From the NCBI GenBank assembly GCA_031274005.1, contig JAISQU010000052.1, positions 1 through 19,959 of the forward strand: a stretch of 19,959 nucleotides of DNA, written 5' to 3'. Positions 1-7,012 of this stretch are shown piece after piece. Below the pieces are notes generated by a model, which saw only the letters and a list, made by a program, of their open reading frames with translations, was not told where the DNA came from and made no database searches. This stretch comes from Spirochaetales bacterium. GTDB lineage: Bacteria; Spirochaetota; Spirochaetia; DTKZ01. The translations under genes and the position numbers were made by a program. Position 1 is the stretch's first letter. Each line of letters begins with the position of its first letter.

Positions 1-425
1 AGAGTTTTACCGTCACAATGTGAAGGTTATAATCGGGCATTACATCTGGGTGCAACTTCTTTTTCCGTGCGCCTTTTTTGCTCGGCCCATAGCATTTGTA
101 TACGCCGGGCCCAAATTCCGAATTATAAGGAGATTTTGAACAGGCTCTTATAGGTCTTTCCTTTCATCTGTACTACCCCCTCCCGTGGGTAGTACAATCT
201 TATATTATAGAGATTGACCTAAACACGGGTACTAGTGTACCGTCTCGTTGACAAATGGCTTAATGAAAACAAAACCACGGACCTCACAGAGCACACAGAA
301 AAACCGAGAAAACCCAAAGAATATGAGATATTTAGGACGATTTTGCTTCATTATCTACTCTTTTTCTTTGTCCGTGTCTGTCTGTGTCGTCCGTGATTAT
401 TCCTACTTCTGTGTAAGACAGAACA
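1..425. other. Intergenic region at left edge, no convincing gene
   Basis: No supported gene is present. It holds a hairpin with a 9-bp perfect stem (170-178 with 187-195, eight-base loop) and the inverted-repeat element at 273-398 listed separately. A second small hairpin (407-412 with 418-423) lies just past the ZIP transporter stop codon and may mark its 3' end, although no T-run follows. A minus-strand frame is open from about 170 to the window edge but has no good start codon, so I do not call it. Confidence 0.5.
273..398. repeat. Short inverted-repeat element, CACGGAC family
   Basis: The left end reads AACCACGGAC (273-282) and continues with CACAGA-type repeats. The right end is its near reverse complement, GTCCGTGATT (389-398), with one mismatch in ten, preceded by more GTCCGTG/CTGTGT units. 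The centre is A/T-rich and has no real reading frame. The ends match those of the larger element at 6718-7012, so both look like members of one dispersed non-coding family. It lies downstream of the ZIP gene and disrupts no gene. Mobility is inference; no target duplication is visible. Confidence 0.55.
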
Positions 426-1247
426 CTAGCCCAGCGCCACATCCAGAACCATCATAACGGCAAACCCGATAATCGCGCCTATGGCCGAAAGGTCTGTGCT
501 GTGGTGATCGCCTTCCTGAGCCGCGGGGATAAGTTCCTCAACCACAACATAGATCATCGCTCCCGCGGCAAAGGTAAGGGCGTAGGGCAGAAGGGCTTCA
601 ATAACGGTAACAAGAAAAGCTCCCGCAACGGCGCTCACCGGCTCCACAAGACCCGAAGCCTGACCGTAGAAAAAACACCTGGCGCGGGAAAGGCCCTCCT
701 TGCGCAGGGGGATGGAAACAGCCGCGCCCTCAGGAAAGTTCTGTATCCCTATGCCCAGGGCCACGGCGATTGCCGGCAGAGCGGCGTCCCAGCCAATAAC
801 GGCTCCGCCAAGAGCGCCGAAAGCAACGCCTACGGCAAGACCTTCGGGAATATTGTGCAGGGTAATGGAAAACACCAAAAGAACGCTGCGGCGAAAGTTC
901 GAATGAAGGCCCTCCGGCGCGCCGTCGGGATGATCAAAGTGCAGATGCGGCATAAGCCGGTCGGCAAGCCACAAAAAACCCGCTCCGGCAATAAAACCGA
1001 TAGCGGCCACAAGCCACGCGGGCAGGGGACCGCCTGATTGTTCAGCCTGCTCTATAGCCGGAGCGATGAGAGACCAGAAACTCGCCGCAATCATGACGCC
1101 CGAGGCGAAACCCAGCATCATGTTAAGGGCGCGCTGATTGATTGTTTTGAAGAAAAAAACCATTGCCCCGCCGAGGGCGGTCATGCCCCAGGTAAAACCA
1201 CTGGCCAGGAGCGCGAGAAAAACAGGATTTTGCAGCAGGGTTTCCAT
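426..1247 (-). CDS. ZIP-family divalent metal transporter (ZupT/GufA-like)
   Basis: This is a predicted inner-membrane permease of 273 residues, a normal length for bacterial ZIP proteins, that would import zinc or a related divalent cation. It has about eight hydrophobic segments. The two metal-site helices carry HNIPEG (residues 131-136) and QNFPEG (169-174); His131, Asn132, Glu135 and Asn170, Glu173 fit the ZIP binuclear site, with Gln replacing the second His as in some GufA-like members. A His-rich loop, HLHFDH (101-106), lies between the membrane segments. The ATG is six bases after the stop of the upstream protease gene, and a GGAG lies inside the end of that gene, so the two are probably cotranscribed. 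Metal specificity cannot be read from the sequence. Confidence 0.88.
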   Translation of the reverse strand: METLLQNPVFLALLASGFTWGMTALGGAMVFFFKTINQRALNMMLGFASGVMIAASFWSLIAPAIEQAEQSGGPLPAWLVAAIGFIAGAGFLWLADRLMPHLHFDHPDGAPEGLHSNFRRSVLLVFSITLHNIPEGLAVGVAFGALGGAVIGWDAALPAIAVALGIGIQNFPEGAAVSIPLRKEGLSRARCFFYGQASGLVEPVSAVAGAFLVTVIEALLPYALTFAAGAMIYVVVEELIPAAQEGDHHSTDLSAIGAIIGFAVMMVLDVALG

Positions 1248-1253
1248 AAAGAC

Positions 1254-3269
1254 TTACTTCTCCACGACGATTCCGTCTTTCAGAGCGGCCAGGCGGTTTT
1301 TGATATTGTCTTCGCTTCCGGGGTTTTCCATGGCAAGGTACAGGGAATAGCGGATATCATCGGAAGAGCGGGCCAGGGGCAGAAGAGCCCCGGCAAAGCC
1401 CGTATTGTCGTTGCTGGAAAGCCGGGGAATTTCGTCAAAGGGATATTTTGCCGCGACAATATCGCCCCAGGACTCTTCGGACTTCGCGCCCAGCCGCGCA
1501 TCGGGTCTGACGTTCTTGTACAGTACCGCATAATCCCTGCCGCGGATATCGCGCTGAATAACCGTCTTGCGGATTCCGTACTCAAGTCTTTTTTCCTGAA
1601 AATAATACGCGGGAGCAAGAAACAGCGCGGATTTGGATGTCCAGTCGAAAACCTCGCTCCCGGCCCTGATAGTGACATCGGGATAATGAAGGGCCAGGCC
1701 GGCGTCTTTTTCGTTCCATTCAAAGCGCAGACCGGCGAGAAAGCGCGGTACCCATTTAGGCGTAGACAGGAATTCCTTCCATTCATCAAAGTCCCCCCTG
1801 TAGGCCGCCTGTATATGGTCACAGATGGCCTCGACATCCCATTCGTAGCGGAGGTCGGCGGTGGGCAGCTTTGTCATGATAACCGCGGGGCCGGATGGCG
1901 TGGGGAGTATGTAGGTAATAAGGCAGCTGTCCTCGTACGCGAGAAGCCAGTGCGCGCGGATCCAGACGCGGTTCAGGCTGTCTGTGTATTCGGTAACGGA
2001 TTCCGGCGCGCCATAGGAAAGTATTCGGTATTTTCCCGAACTGCCCAGAGTCCTCTCCATCTTGATGCCCTTAAGAATCAAATTCATAAGAACTTCCGGA
2101 TTGGCGTTGAGTTCCGTCAGCGGAGTGGTTTTGGGCCGAGTAATTTTCATAAAGACAAAATCAGAAATGCTTGTCTGCATAAGAGAGCCGTCATCCGGCA
2201 GGGAGTATGTTTTAACATCAAGGTTGGACAGCTTCCACTGGTCGTCGTTTTTGTCGACAAAGGCAATCTCGGGGAAGGGTGTGTTGACCACGGAGTTGAG
2301 GAAATGCATATTATTCGGGCCGTTCAAAAAAGCGGGGGCCGCGTCGAAAAGATCCCGCATAACCTCCGGATAGACCTTGTCGAAGGCTTCTGTCAGCGCC
2401 GTTCTGACCTCCTGATAGGCGGCGGGCAGATTCGTTTCCGTCTCAAAAATATGGGTCAGGCGGTTGGCAAGAAGAAGATGCGTGTAGGTGAGTTTTTTTC
2501 TGTACTTTAAGGTATCCCCGGAAACTTCCAAAAGAGCCGCGGCGGGCAGGGAATACAGAATATTGTCCCGCAGCGCGATGACAACGCCCACGACCCTGCC
2601 GTCGGGAGTTACAAGGGGGCCGCCGGAATTGCCGGGGTTGCCGTCTGCGGATGACTTTAACAGATTCCAGCGGCCTTCTTCTTCCTCAGGCACAGTGCCA
2701 AGAACAAGGCCGCCCCGCACGACTATACCTTCGCCCAGGGCGTTCCCTATGCTGAATACCTGAGCTCCCGCCGTAAAATTCTTTTCCAGCGTAAAATATG
2801 TATCGAAAGTCCGGTCTTTTACCGTAAAAACGAGAAAGTCCCTTTCGTTAGACGCGCGGATAACCTGGGCCACCTCCGTGACCTTCCCCTGGGAGTCACG
2901 TATAAAGTATTGAGGAAAAACGCGGCTTTCCTGCCCAAGGTCTATAACGTGAAAGGCCGTAACAAGCTGCGCCGGCGATATGGCAAAGGCCGTGCCTATA
3001 GAATAGTAAGCGTCGGTACGAATTGAGTAGGGGACAAGGCTCCAGTCAAGTTCCTTGTCGTACAGGATGGAGGGATTCTCCGCCGGCTTTTTGACAAGCA
3101 CCTCGAAAACAGCGGACTGAGCCAGCCGCCAGACTTTCTGCGACAAGCCGGAAGAAACCTGAGCGCCGCCTTCGGGTTCGGCGTCCGCTCCCGGGGAAGC
3201 GGAGGGAATAGCGGCCGCGGCGCAGAGCGCCGCAAGGGACAAAAGAGTACACAACAAAAACTTCTTCAT
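1254..3269 (-). CDS. Secreted trypsin-like serine protease with large unknown C-terminal region
   Basis: I place the start at the ATG at 3269, giving 671 residues that begin MKKFLLCTLLSLAALC, a clear signal peptide. The open frame extends upstream to 3377, but that part would bury the signal peptide and overlap the promoter. The S1/HtrA-type catalytic residues are visible: His107 in TAFHV, Asp144 in NERDF and Ser215 in GNSGGP. The protease domain covers roughly residues 85-240. No PDZ domain follows; the remaining ~430 residues match no family I recognise. The protein should act in the periplasm or at the cell surface. Cys16 is not preceded by a good lipobox, so lipidation is unlikely but not excluded. 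The substrate is unknown. It heads a two-gene unit with the ZIP transporter. Confidence 0.85.
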   Translation of the reverse strand: MKKFLLCTLLSLAALCAAAAIPSASPGADAEPEGGAQVSSGLSQKVWRLAQSAVFEVLVKKPAENPSILYDKELDWSLVPYSIRTDAYYSIGTAFAISPAQLVTAFHVIDLGQESRVFPQYFIRDSQGKVTEVAQVIRASNERDFLVFTVKDRTFDTYFTLEKNFTAGAQVFSIGNALGEGIVVRGGLVLGTVPEEEEGRWNLLKSSADGNPGNSGGPLVTPDGRVVGVVIALRDNILYSLPAAALLEVSGDTLKYRKKLTYTHLLLANRLTHIFETETNLPAAYQEVRTALTEAFDKVYPEVMRDLFDAAPAFLNGPNNMHFLNSVVNTPFPEIAFVDKNDDQWKLSNLDVKTYSLPDDGSLMQTSISDFVFMKITRPKTTPLTELNANPEVLMNLILKGIKMERTLGSSGKYRILSYGAPESVTEYTDSLNRVWIRAHWLLAYEDSCLITYILPTPSGPAVIMTKLPTADLRYEWDVEAICDHIQAAYRGDFDEWKEFLSTPKWVPRFLAGLRFEWNEKDAGLALHYPDVTIRAGSEVFDWTSKSALFLAPAYYFQEKRLEYGIRKTVIQRDIRGRDYAVLYKNVRPDARLGAKSEESWGDIVAAKYPFDEIPRLSSNDNTGFAGALLPLARSSDDIRYSLYLAMENPGSEDNIKNRLAALKDGIVVEK

Positions 3270-3275
3270 GAGAAC

Positions 3276-3304
3276 ATTATAACGCAATACGGGGTGTTTC
3301 TCAA
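3276..3304 (-). promoter_or_regulatory. Sigma-70-type promoter of the protease gene
   Basis: On the minus strand, TTGAGA (3304-3299) is followed by a 17-bp spacer and a perfect TATAAT (3281-3276). Only six bases separate the -10 box from the protease ATG at 3269, so transcription should begin at or within a base or two of the start codon. No Shine-Dalgarno sequence is present, consistent with a leaderless message. Confidence 0.7.
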
Positions 3305-3373
3305 TCATAGGAAACGAGAAGAGAAAACCGCGCAGACAATCACGGAAATCGCGGATGGAACATACCCGAAAGT

Positions 3374-3454
3374 GCAATCGCTTCGCAATTGCGTTTTTAC
3401 CAGGAGTTTTGCGGCCACGCCGGTAGGGTACTGGGGGCTTTCACCGCAATTTCC
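3374..3454. repeat. 81-bp direct repeat, copy 1
   Basis: This copy matches 3499-3579 at 80 of 81 positions by eye, with a T/C difference in the GAG(T/C)TTT segment. It contains the 10-base palindrome CGCAATTGCG. Its 3' end runs into a hairpin at 3449-3473 in which ATTTCC and GGGG pair with CCCC and GGAAAT around a CAAA loop, with one unpaired A. It lies in the spacer between two divergent genes and appears non-coding. Confidence 0.85.
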
Positions 3455-3498
3455 AGGGGCAAACCCCGGAAATGTGCGGAGGAGGCATAATCACAACG

Positions 3499-3579
3499 GC
3501 AATCGCTTCGCAATTGCGTTTTTACCAGGAGCTTTGCGGCCACGCCGGTAGGGTACTGGGGGCTTTCACCGCAATTTCC
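3499..3579. repeat. 81-bp direct repeat, copy 2
   Basis: This is the second copy of the repeat at 3374-3454, with a 125-bp period. Like copy 1 it is followed immediately by a hairpin, here the perfect 16-bp stem at 3584-3619. Two copies with a 44-bp spacer do not make a CRISPR array; a dispersed intergenic repeat that duplicated locally is more likely. Confidence 0.85.
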
Positions 3580-3583
3580 GTTC

Positions 3584-3619
3584 AGACATTTCCCCGCGCC
3601 TATGCGCGGGGAAATGTCT
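3584..3619. repeat. Perfect 16-bp stem hairpin upstream of the zinc-ribbon gene
   Basis: AGACATTTCCCCGCGC (3584-3599) pairs perfectly with 3604-3619 around a CTAT loop. No T-run follows directly on the plus strand, so it is not a canonical terminator. Its last base is the first base of the next gene's -35 hexamer. It could be a protein-binding palindrome, a transcription insulator or the end of the repeat unit. Confidence 0.75.
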
Positions 3620-3647
3620 TGACGAAGCCGCTGTTTTTTCCTATAGT
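3619..3647 (+). promoter_or_regulatory. Sigma-70-type promoter of the zinc-ribbon/M48 unit
   Basis: TTGACG (3619-3624), a 17-bp spacer and TATAGT (3642-3647) match the consensus well. Transcription would start near 3654, leaving a leader of about 20 bases that contains the AAGGAG ribosome site (3665-3670) for the ATG at 3676. Confidence 0.72.
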
Positions 3648-3675
3648 TTGCCCAGATAACATATAAGGAGTATTC

Positions 3676-3867
3676 ATGTCGAAAGCTCATCGGGGGGCTG
3701 GTCTTCGCTCCCAGGCCTCTTCAGGACGCGGGGAATGCCCCCTGTGTAAAAGAACCGGTATCAAGACTGTATACGAAGTCGCGGCCGGTGAAAAAAAAAT
3801 TATGATTTGCAAACAGTGTAAGGCCGCCCTGGCCAGCGGGAAAAAACAGCTTGAGGTTCCGGCATAA
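3676..3867 (+). CDS. Small zinc-ribbon protein of unknown function
   Basis: This 63-residue basic protein has the start and spacing of a real gene: AAGGAG lies five bases before the ATG and a consensus promoter lies upstream. It carries two cysteine pairs, CPLC (residues 21-24) and CKQC (45-48), 20 residues apart, the layout of a treble-clef or rubredoxin-like zinc ribbon. The N-terminal 20 residues are Arg/Lys/Ser-rich and probably flexible. There is no signal peptide, so it should be cytosolic, perhaps binding nucleic acid or the ribosome. I do not recognise a named family. It lies 20 bases before the M48 protease gene and is probably cotranscribed with it. Confidence 0.72.
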   Translation: MSKAHRGAGLRSQASSGRGECPLCKRTGIKTVYEVAAGEKKIMICKQCKAALASGKKQLEVPA

Positions 3868-3887
3868 GCCTGAGGCCGGGCTTCAGG

Positions 3888-5135
3888 ATGAACGCGGAAA
3901 CCATCCGTCTTATATACCTCATTTTCTTTTTTCTTGAGCTGGGCTGGGGAACAGCCTTAAGCCTCCTGAATATCCGGCGGATTCGTAAAAACCGGGAAAA
4001 AGTCCCTGATGCGTTTGCCGGGCTTGTGGAGGAACAGACTTACGCGCGGGCCGCTTCGTATAATCTGGAGCGCGGCCGCTTTTCCGTTATATCGGATATT
4101 TTCTCTTCGCTTGTTGTGTTGGCCTTGATCTTTTCGGGTACACTGGGTCTGCTTGACGCCCTGTGCCGGGACACGGGCCTGCATCCTTACTTTGCGGGGA
4201 TTTTGTTCATTTTTGCCGTCAGCCTGATTTTTTATTTTTTTTCGCTTCCGTTTTCCCTATATTCCCATTTCGCGATTGAACAGCGCTACGGTTTTAACAA
4301 GATGACGCCTTCGCTTTTTGTGCGGGACGCGGTGAAGGGCCTTGCCCTGTCGGGCCTTGTTTGCGCGCCGCTTCTTTTGGTTCTATTCTGGTTTATGGAT
4401 ACGGCGGGAAATCTCTGGTGGATTATTGCTTTTGCCTTTACGGCGGCTTTTCAGCTTTTTTTAAGCCTTTTATATCCGCTTGTCATTGCGCCGCTTTTTA
4501 ATAAGTTTACGCCTCTTGAAGAAGGAAGCCTGAAAGAGAAAATCTCCGCTTTGGCCGAAAAACTTTCTTTCGGCGTAAATGGCATTTTTGTTATGGACGG
4601 TTCGCGCCGCTCGCATCATTCCAACGCGTACTTTACCGGCCTGGGCCGCGTTAAGCGGATTGTGCTTTTCGATACGCTTTTGACTTCGCTTTCCGAGGGG
4701 GAAATCCTTGCTGTTTTGGCTCACGAAATCGGCCACGAAAAAAAGAAACACATCTACAGGCGGCTTGCCGCGTCGTTTCTCATGCTTTTAGCCGCTTTTT
4801 TTATCGTAAACCTTCTGTACCGCCGGGAACCGCTGTTCGCCGCTTTCGGTTTTTCCGCAGTAAGCTATCAGGGGATCTTTGTCATCCTGAGTTTTTGCTC
4901 CGGCCCTTTTACCTTTTTTCTGACGCCGCTTTTTACCTCGGTGTCGCGCAGGCACGAGTACGAGGCCGACAGATACGCGGCCAGGGCCGGCTTTGCCCGC
5001 GAACTGGAGGGCGCGCTCCTGCGGCTGGGGAAAGACAATTTAACAAACCTGACGCCGCATCCCCTCTACAGTTTTTATCACTACTCGCATCCCACGCTTG
5101 CGGAGAGGATTGCCGCAATCCGAAAAGCGGCGTAA
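3888..5135 (+). CDS. M48-family membrane zinc metalloprotease (Ste24/CAAX-protease-like)
   Basis: This 415-residue integral membrane peptidase should cleave membrane or misfolded proteins with its active site facing the membrane or cytosol. The zinc site is HEIGH (residues 279-283), with the third ligand probably Glu357 in HEYEAD; that Glu-Ala-Asp context is typical of Ste24-type M48 enzymes. Hydrophobic segments lie near residues 8-28, 70-90, 100-122, 150-170, 175-205, 293-312 and 325-350. The length and the large N-terminal membrane region fit the Ste24 subgroup better than HtpX, which is shorter. The ribosome site is weak (CAGG), so translation may depend on coupling to the zinc-ribbon gene 20 bases upstream. 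Bacteria lack classical CAAX prenylation, so the substrate is unknown. Confidence 0.88.
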   Translation: MNAETIRLIYLIFFFLELGWGTALSLLNIRRIRKNREKVPDAFAGLVEEQTYARAASYNLERGRFSVISDIFSSLVVLALIFSGTLGLLDALCRDTGLHPYFAGILFIFAVSLIFYFFSLPFSLYSHFAIEQRYGFNKMTPSLFVRDAVKGLALSGLVCAPLLLVLFWFMDTAGNLWWIIAFAFTAAFQLFLSLLYPLVIAPLFNKFTPLEEGSLKEKISALAEKLSFGVNGIFVMDGSRRSHHSNAYFTGLGRVKRIVLFDTLLTSLSEGEILAVLAHEIGHEKKKHIYRRLAASFLMLLAAFFIVNLLYRREPLFAAFGFSAVSYQGIFVILSFCSGPFTFFLTPLFTSVSRRHEYEADRYAARAGFARELEGALLRLGKDNLTNLTPHPLYSFYHYSHPTLAERIAAIRKAA

Positions 5136-5150
5136 TAGCGCTAACGCCGC
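5127..5150 (-). terminator. Hairpin between convergent M48 and lipA genes
   Basis: GCGGCGT (5127-5133) pairs with ACGCCGC (5144-5150) around a ten-base loop. Read on the minus strand, the stem is followed by TTTT, so it could end the lipB-lipA transcript. It overlaps the M48 stop codon. The T-run is short and the terminator may be weak. Confidence 0.45.
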
Positions 5151-5153
5151 GGT

Positions 5154-6038
5154 TTACCTCCCCGCCATTGCCGCCGCCTTGTATGAACTGCGGACAAAAG
5201 GCCCCGATGCTACACCCTGAAAACCAGCGGACAGGGCCCAGCTCTTATACTCTTCAAAGCAAGCGGGAGTTATGTATTCGGCAACGGGGTAGTGCTTTGC
5301 CGAGGGCGCAAGGTACTGCCCAATGGTAAGGTAGTCGCAGTCCGCCTCCCTCAAATTCCGCAGCGCCTCCCTGATCTCATCAGGGCTTTCCCCAAGCCCA
5401 ACCATAATGCCTGATTTTGTTTTTACGCCCATACCGCCCGCCGCGGCTTGTTTTACGCGGCGCAGAAGTTCCAGCGACCGTTCATATACCGCCTGCGGCC
5501 GCACAGCGGGGTAGAGGCGGGGAACGGTTTCAACATTGTGATTAAGAACATCCGGCAGCGCCTCAAGAACCGTTTGCAGCGCGTCCCGGCTTCCCTGAAA
5601 ATCGGGGACAAGCGCTTCAACAAGAATTTCCGGCAGCGCGGTTTTTAGCGTTCGGATAACATGGGCAAAGTGGGCCGCCCCTCCGTCAGGAAGATCGTCC
5701 CGCGTTACGGAGGTAATCACCGCATAGCGCAGCCCCAATTGGGCCGAGACTTCCGCGATGCGCCCCGCCTCCCCTGAATCCACGGGCGAGGGGCTGCCGC
5801 GCTTTACGTTACAGAAAGCGCAGCCGCGGGTGCATACGGCGCCAAGAATCATAAACGTCGCCGTACGGTTTGCGTAGCACTCCATGCGGTTGGGGCAGTT
5901 TGCCTCTTTGCATACCGTATGGAGGGCGTAGCCTGAGAGAAGGTTTTTTACCGTGTTCAGGTTTTCTCCCCCGCGGACTTTAATTTTCAGCCACTCCGGC
6001 TTGCGAAGCGCCGGCGCGCCGGCTGGGGATTCACTCAT
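5154..6038 (-). CDS. lipA: Lipoyl synthase
   Basis: This radical-SAM enzyme inserts two sulfurs into protein-bound octanoyl groups to make lipoyl cofactors for 2-oxoacid dehydrogenases and the glycine cleavage system. Both iron-sulfur sites are visible in the 294-residue product: the auxiliary cluster at Cys43, Cys48 and Cys54 (CKEANCPNRMEC) and the radical-SAM cluster at Cys69, Cys73 and Cys76 (CTRGCAFC). The C-terminal RSSY at about residues 283-286 supplies the conserved Ser ligand of the auxiliary cluster. I choose the ATG at 6038, which overlaps the lipB stop by eight bases and has GAGG nine bases upstream. A TTG two codons earlier (6044) is open but too close to that site. It is translationally coupled to lipB. 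Confidence 0.95.
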   Translation of the reverse strand: MSESPAGAPALRKPEWLKIKVRGGENLNTVKNLLSGYALHTVCKEANCPNRMECYANRTATFMILGAVCTRGCAFCNVKRGSPSPVDSGEAGRIAEVSAQLGLRYAVITSVTRDDLPDGGAAHFAHVIRTLKTALPEILVEALVPDFQGSRDALQTVLEALPDVLNHNVETVPRLYPAVRPQAVYERSLELLRRVKQAAAGGMGVKTKSGIMVGLGESPDEIREALRNLREADCDYLTIGQYLAPSAKHYPVAEYITPACFEEYKSWALSAGFQGVASGPFVRSSYKAAAMAGR

Positions 6039-6669
6039 AACCAAAGACCTCTTTTATTCCGCGGGCCACACGGGTTTTGACATCTTCCATGGGTATCTCA
6101 CGGCCGAGAATTGTTTGCAGGGAAGTAACGGCGCCGGTTCGCATTCCGCAGGGCACTATCCATTTGAAATGGTCAAGGTTGGTGTTGACGTTCAAAGCGA
6201 AACCGTGCATCGTCACCCTGCGCGATACGGAAAACCCTATGGCCGCGATTTTTTCTTCTCCCACCCAGACCCCTATGTACTCCTTCCTGCGGCCGGCCCT
6301 GAGGCCCCATTCTTTTTCCAAAGTCAGAATAAGGGCCTCCTCCACCAGATGAACAAAACCCTTGATGCTTCCCCTGGTTATGCCAATATCGCAGATGGGG
6401 TAGCCTACAAGCTGCCCCGGCCCGTGATAGGTAACCTCTCCGCCTCTTTCCGTACGTATGATGCTGATTCCCAGGCGGGAAGCCAGCGCGGGCGAAATAA
6501 GAACATCCGCGTTTTCGGCCCGCCGTCCCAGGGTAATAACCGGCGGATGTTCCAAAAGAATCAGGGTGTCGGGTATCTCCGCCGCGATTCTTTTCGCCTG
6601 CATATCTTTCTGGAGGGCGAGGGCCTCCCCGTATTCCAGAAGACCCGCCTCAACAATTTCCAGCCGCAT
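6031..6669 (-). CDS. lipB: Octanoyl-[ACP]:protein N-octanoyltransferase
   Basis: This cytosolic enzyme moves octanoate from acyl carrier protein onto lipoyl domains, the step before LipA. The 212-residue length is normal. The signature RGGEVTYHGPGQLVGYP spans about residues 75-91, the catalytic Lys is Lys140 in EEKIAAIG, and the catalytic Cys is Cys174 in VPCGM. HGFALNVN (155-162) is also typical. It is the first gene of a lipB-lipA pair. No Shine-Dalgarno is obvious before the ATG. A TACACT hexamer ends six bases before it, the spacing seen at the protease gene, but no good -35 accompanies it. The 295-bp repeat element begins only 48 bases upstream and may border or contain its promoter. Confidence 0.95.
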   Translation of the reverse strand: MRLEIVEAGLLEYGEALALQKDMQAKRIAAEIPDTLILLEHPPVITLGRRAENADVLISPALASRLGISIIRTERGGEVTYHGPGQLVGYPICDIGITRGSIKGFVHLVEEALILTLEKEWGLRAGRRKEYIGVWVGEEKIAAIGFSVSRRVTMHGFALNVNTNLDHFKWIVPCGMRTGAVTSLQTILGREIPMEDVKTRVARGIKEVFGYE

Positions 6670-6717
6670 ACATAGAGTGTAACAAATGGAGGGAAAAGAG
6701 AGAAGGGAGAACTTTCA

Positions 6718-7012
6718 GGAATTCTAAATTTAGGATAACCACGGACCACACAGACCCAGGATGCAGGGGCGAGCAGCGGTCCGCCGCGACCAGCCACACG
6801 GACAGCTCCACGGACAAATCAATGAACGATCCTTATGATTTCTGCTTTGGGATAGGCACTCCCCAACTTCCTGTTTACTTCATAAATACAGGTCCGAATA
6901 CGGTAACTTTCCTCTTCATACAGAATTTCTTTTTCTTTCTTGCCCTCATTCATACTATATTATCGTCTTCGTCCGTGTTGTCCGTGAGGTCAGTGGTTAA
7001 ATTTAGAATTCC
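6718..7012. mobile_element. Element with 15-bp perfect terminal inverted repeats, CACGGAC family
   Basis: GGAATTCTAAATTTA (6718-6732) recurs as an exact reverse complement at 6998-7012. Just inside each end is an AACCAC(G/T)GAC motif (6737-6746 and, reversed, 6988-6997), followed by more CACGGAC/CACAGAC units. The interior holds a truncated reading frame (6819-6953, minus). The structure suggests a non-autonomous, MITE-like or decayed cassette. No flanking target duplication is visible. It fills most of the space between lipB and flgN. Mobility is inferred from structure only. Confidence 0.6.
6819..6953 (-). pseudogene. Truncated GxxExxY-family protein remnant
   Basis: The minus-strand frame encodes 44 residues beginning MNEGKKEKEILYEEES and containing SYRIRTCIYEVNRKLG. 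From memory this resembles the N-terminus of the GxxExxY family (PD-(D/E)XK-like, Pfam PF13366), where LYEE..Y.I...FEV...LG precedes the G-F-L-E-x-V-Y core. Here the similarity stops after KLG, where GSAYPKAEIIR replaces that core, and the frame ends 10 codons later. Full members are about 120-130 residues, so this is a fragment. It lies wholly inside the inverted-repeat element. The family call rests on about 25 residues. Confidence 0.45.

Noticed and set aside
1..170. Minus-strand open frame running off the left edge, and a 14-codon frame at 123-167
   Set aside because: Several frames are open here, none has a good start with a recognisable protein pattern, and the short frame stops at once. 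A truncated gene is possible but not supported.
1038..2510. Long plus-strand open frame (490 codons) opposite the protease gene
   Set aside because: It is antisense to a gene with intact catalytic motifs and a signal peptide, has Gly/Arg/Lys-rich composition typical of frame shadows, and no ribosome site.
3374..3579. Possible CRISPR array
   Set aside because: Only two units, each 81 bp, with a 44-bp spacer containing a hairpin; no cas genes nearby.
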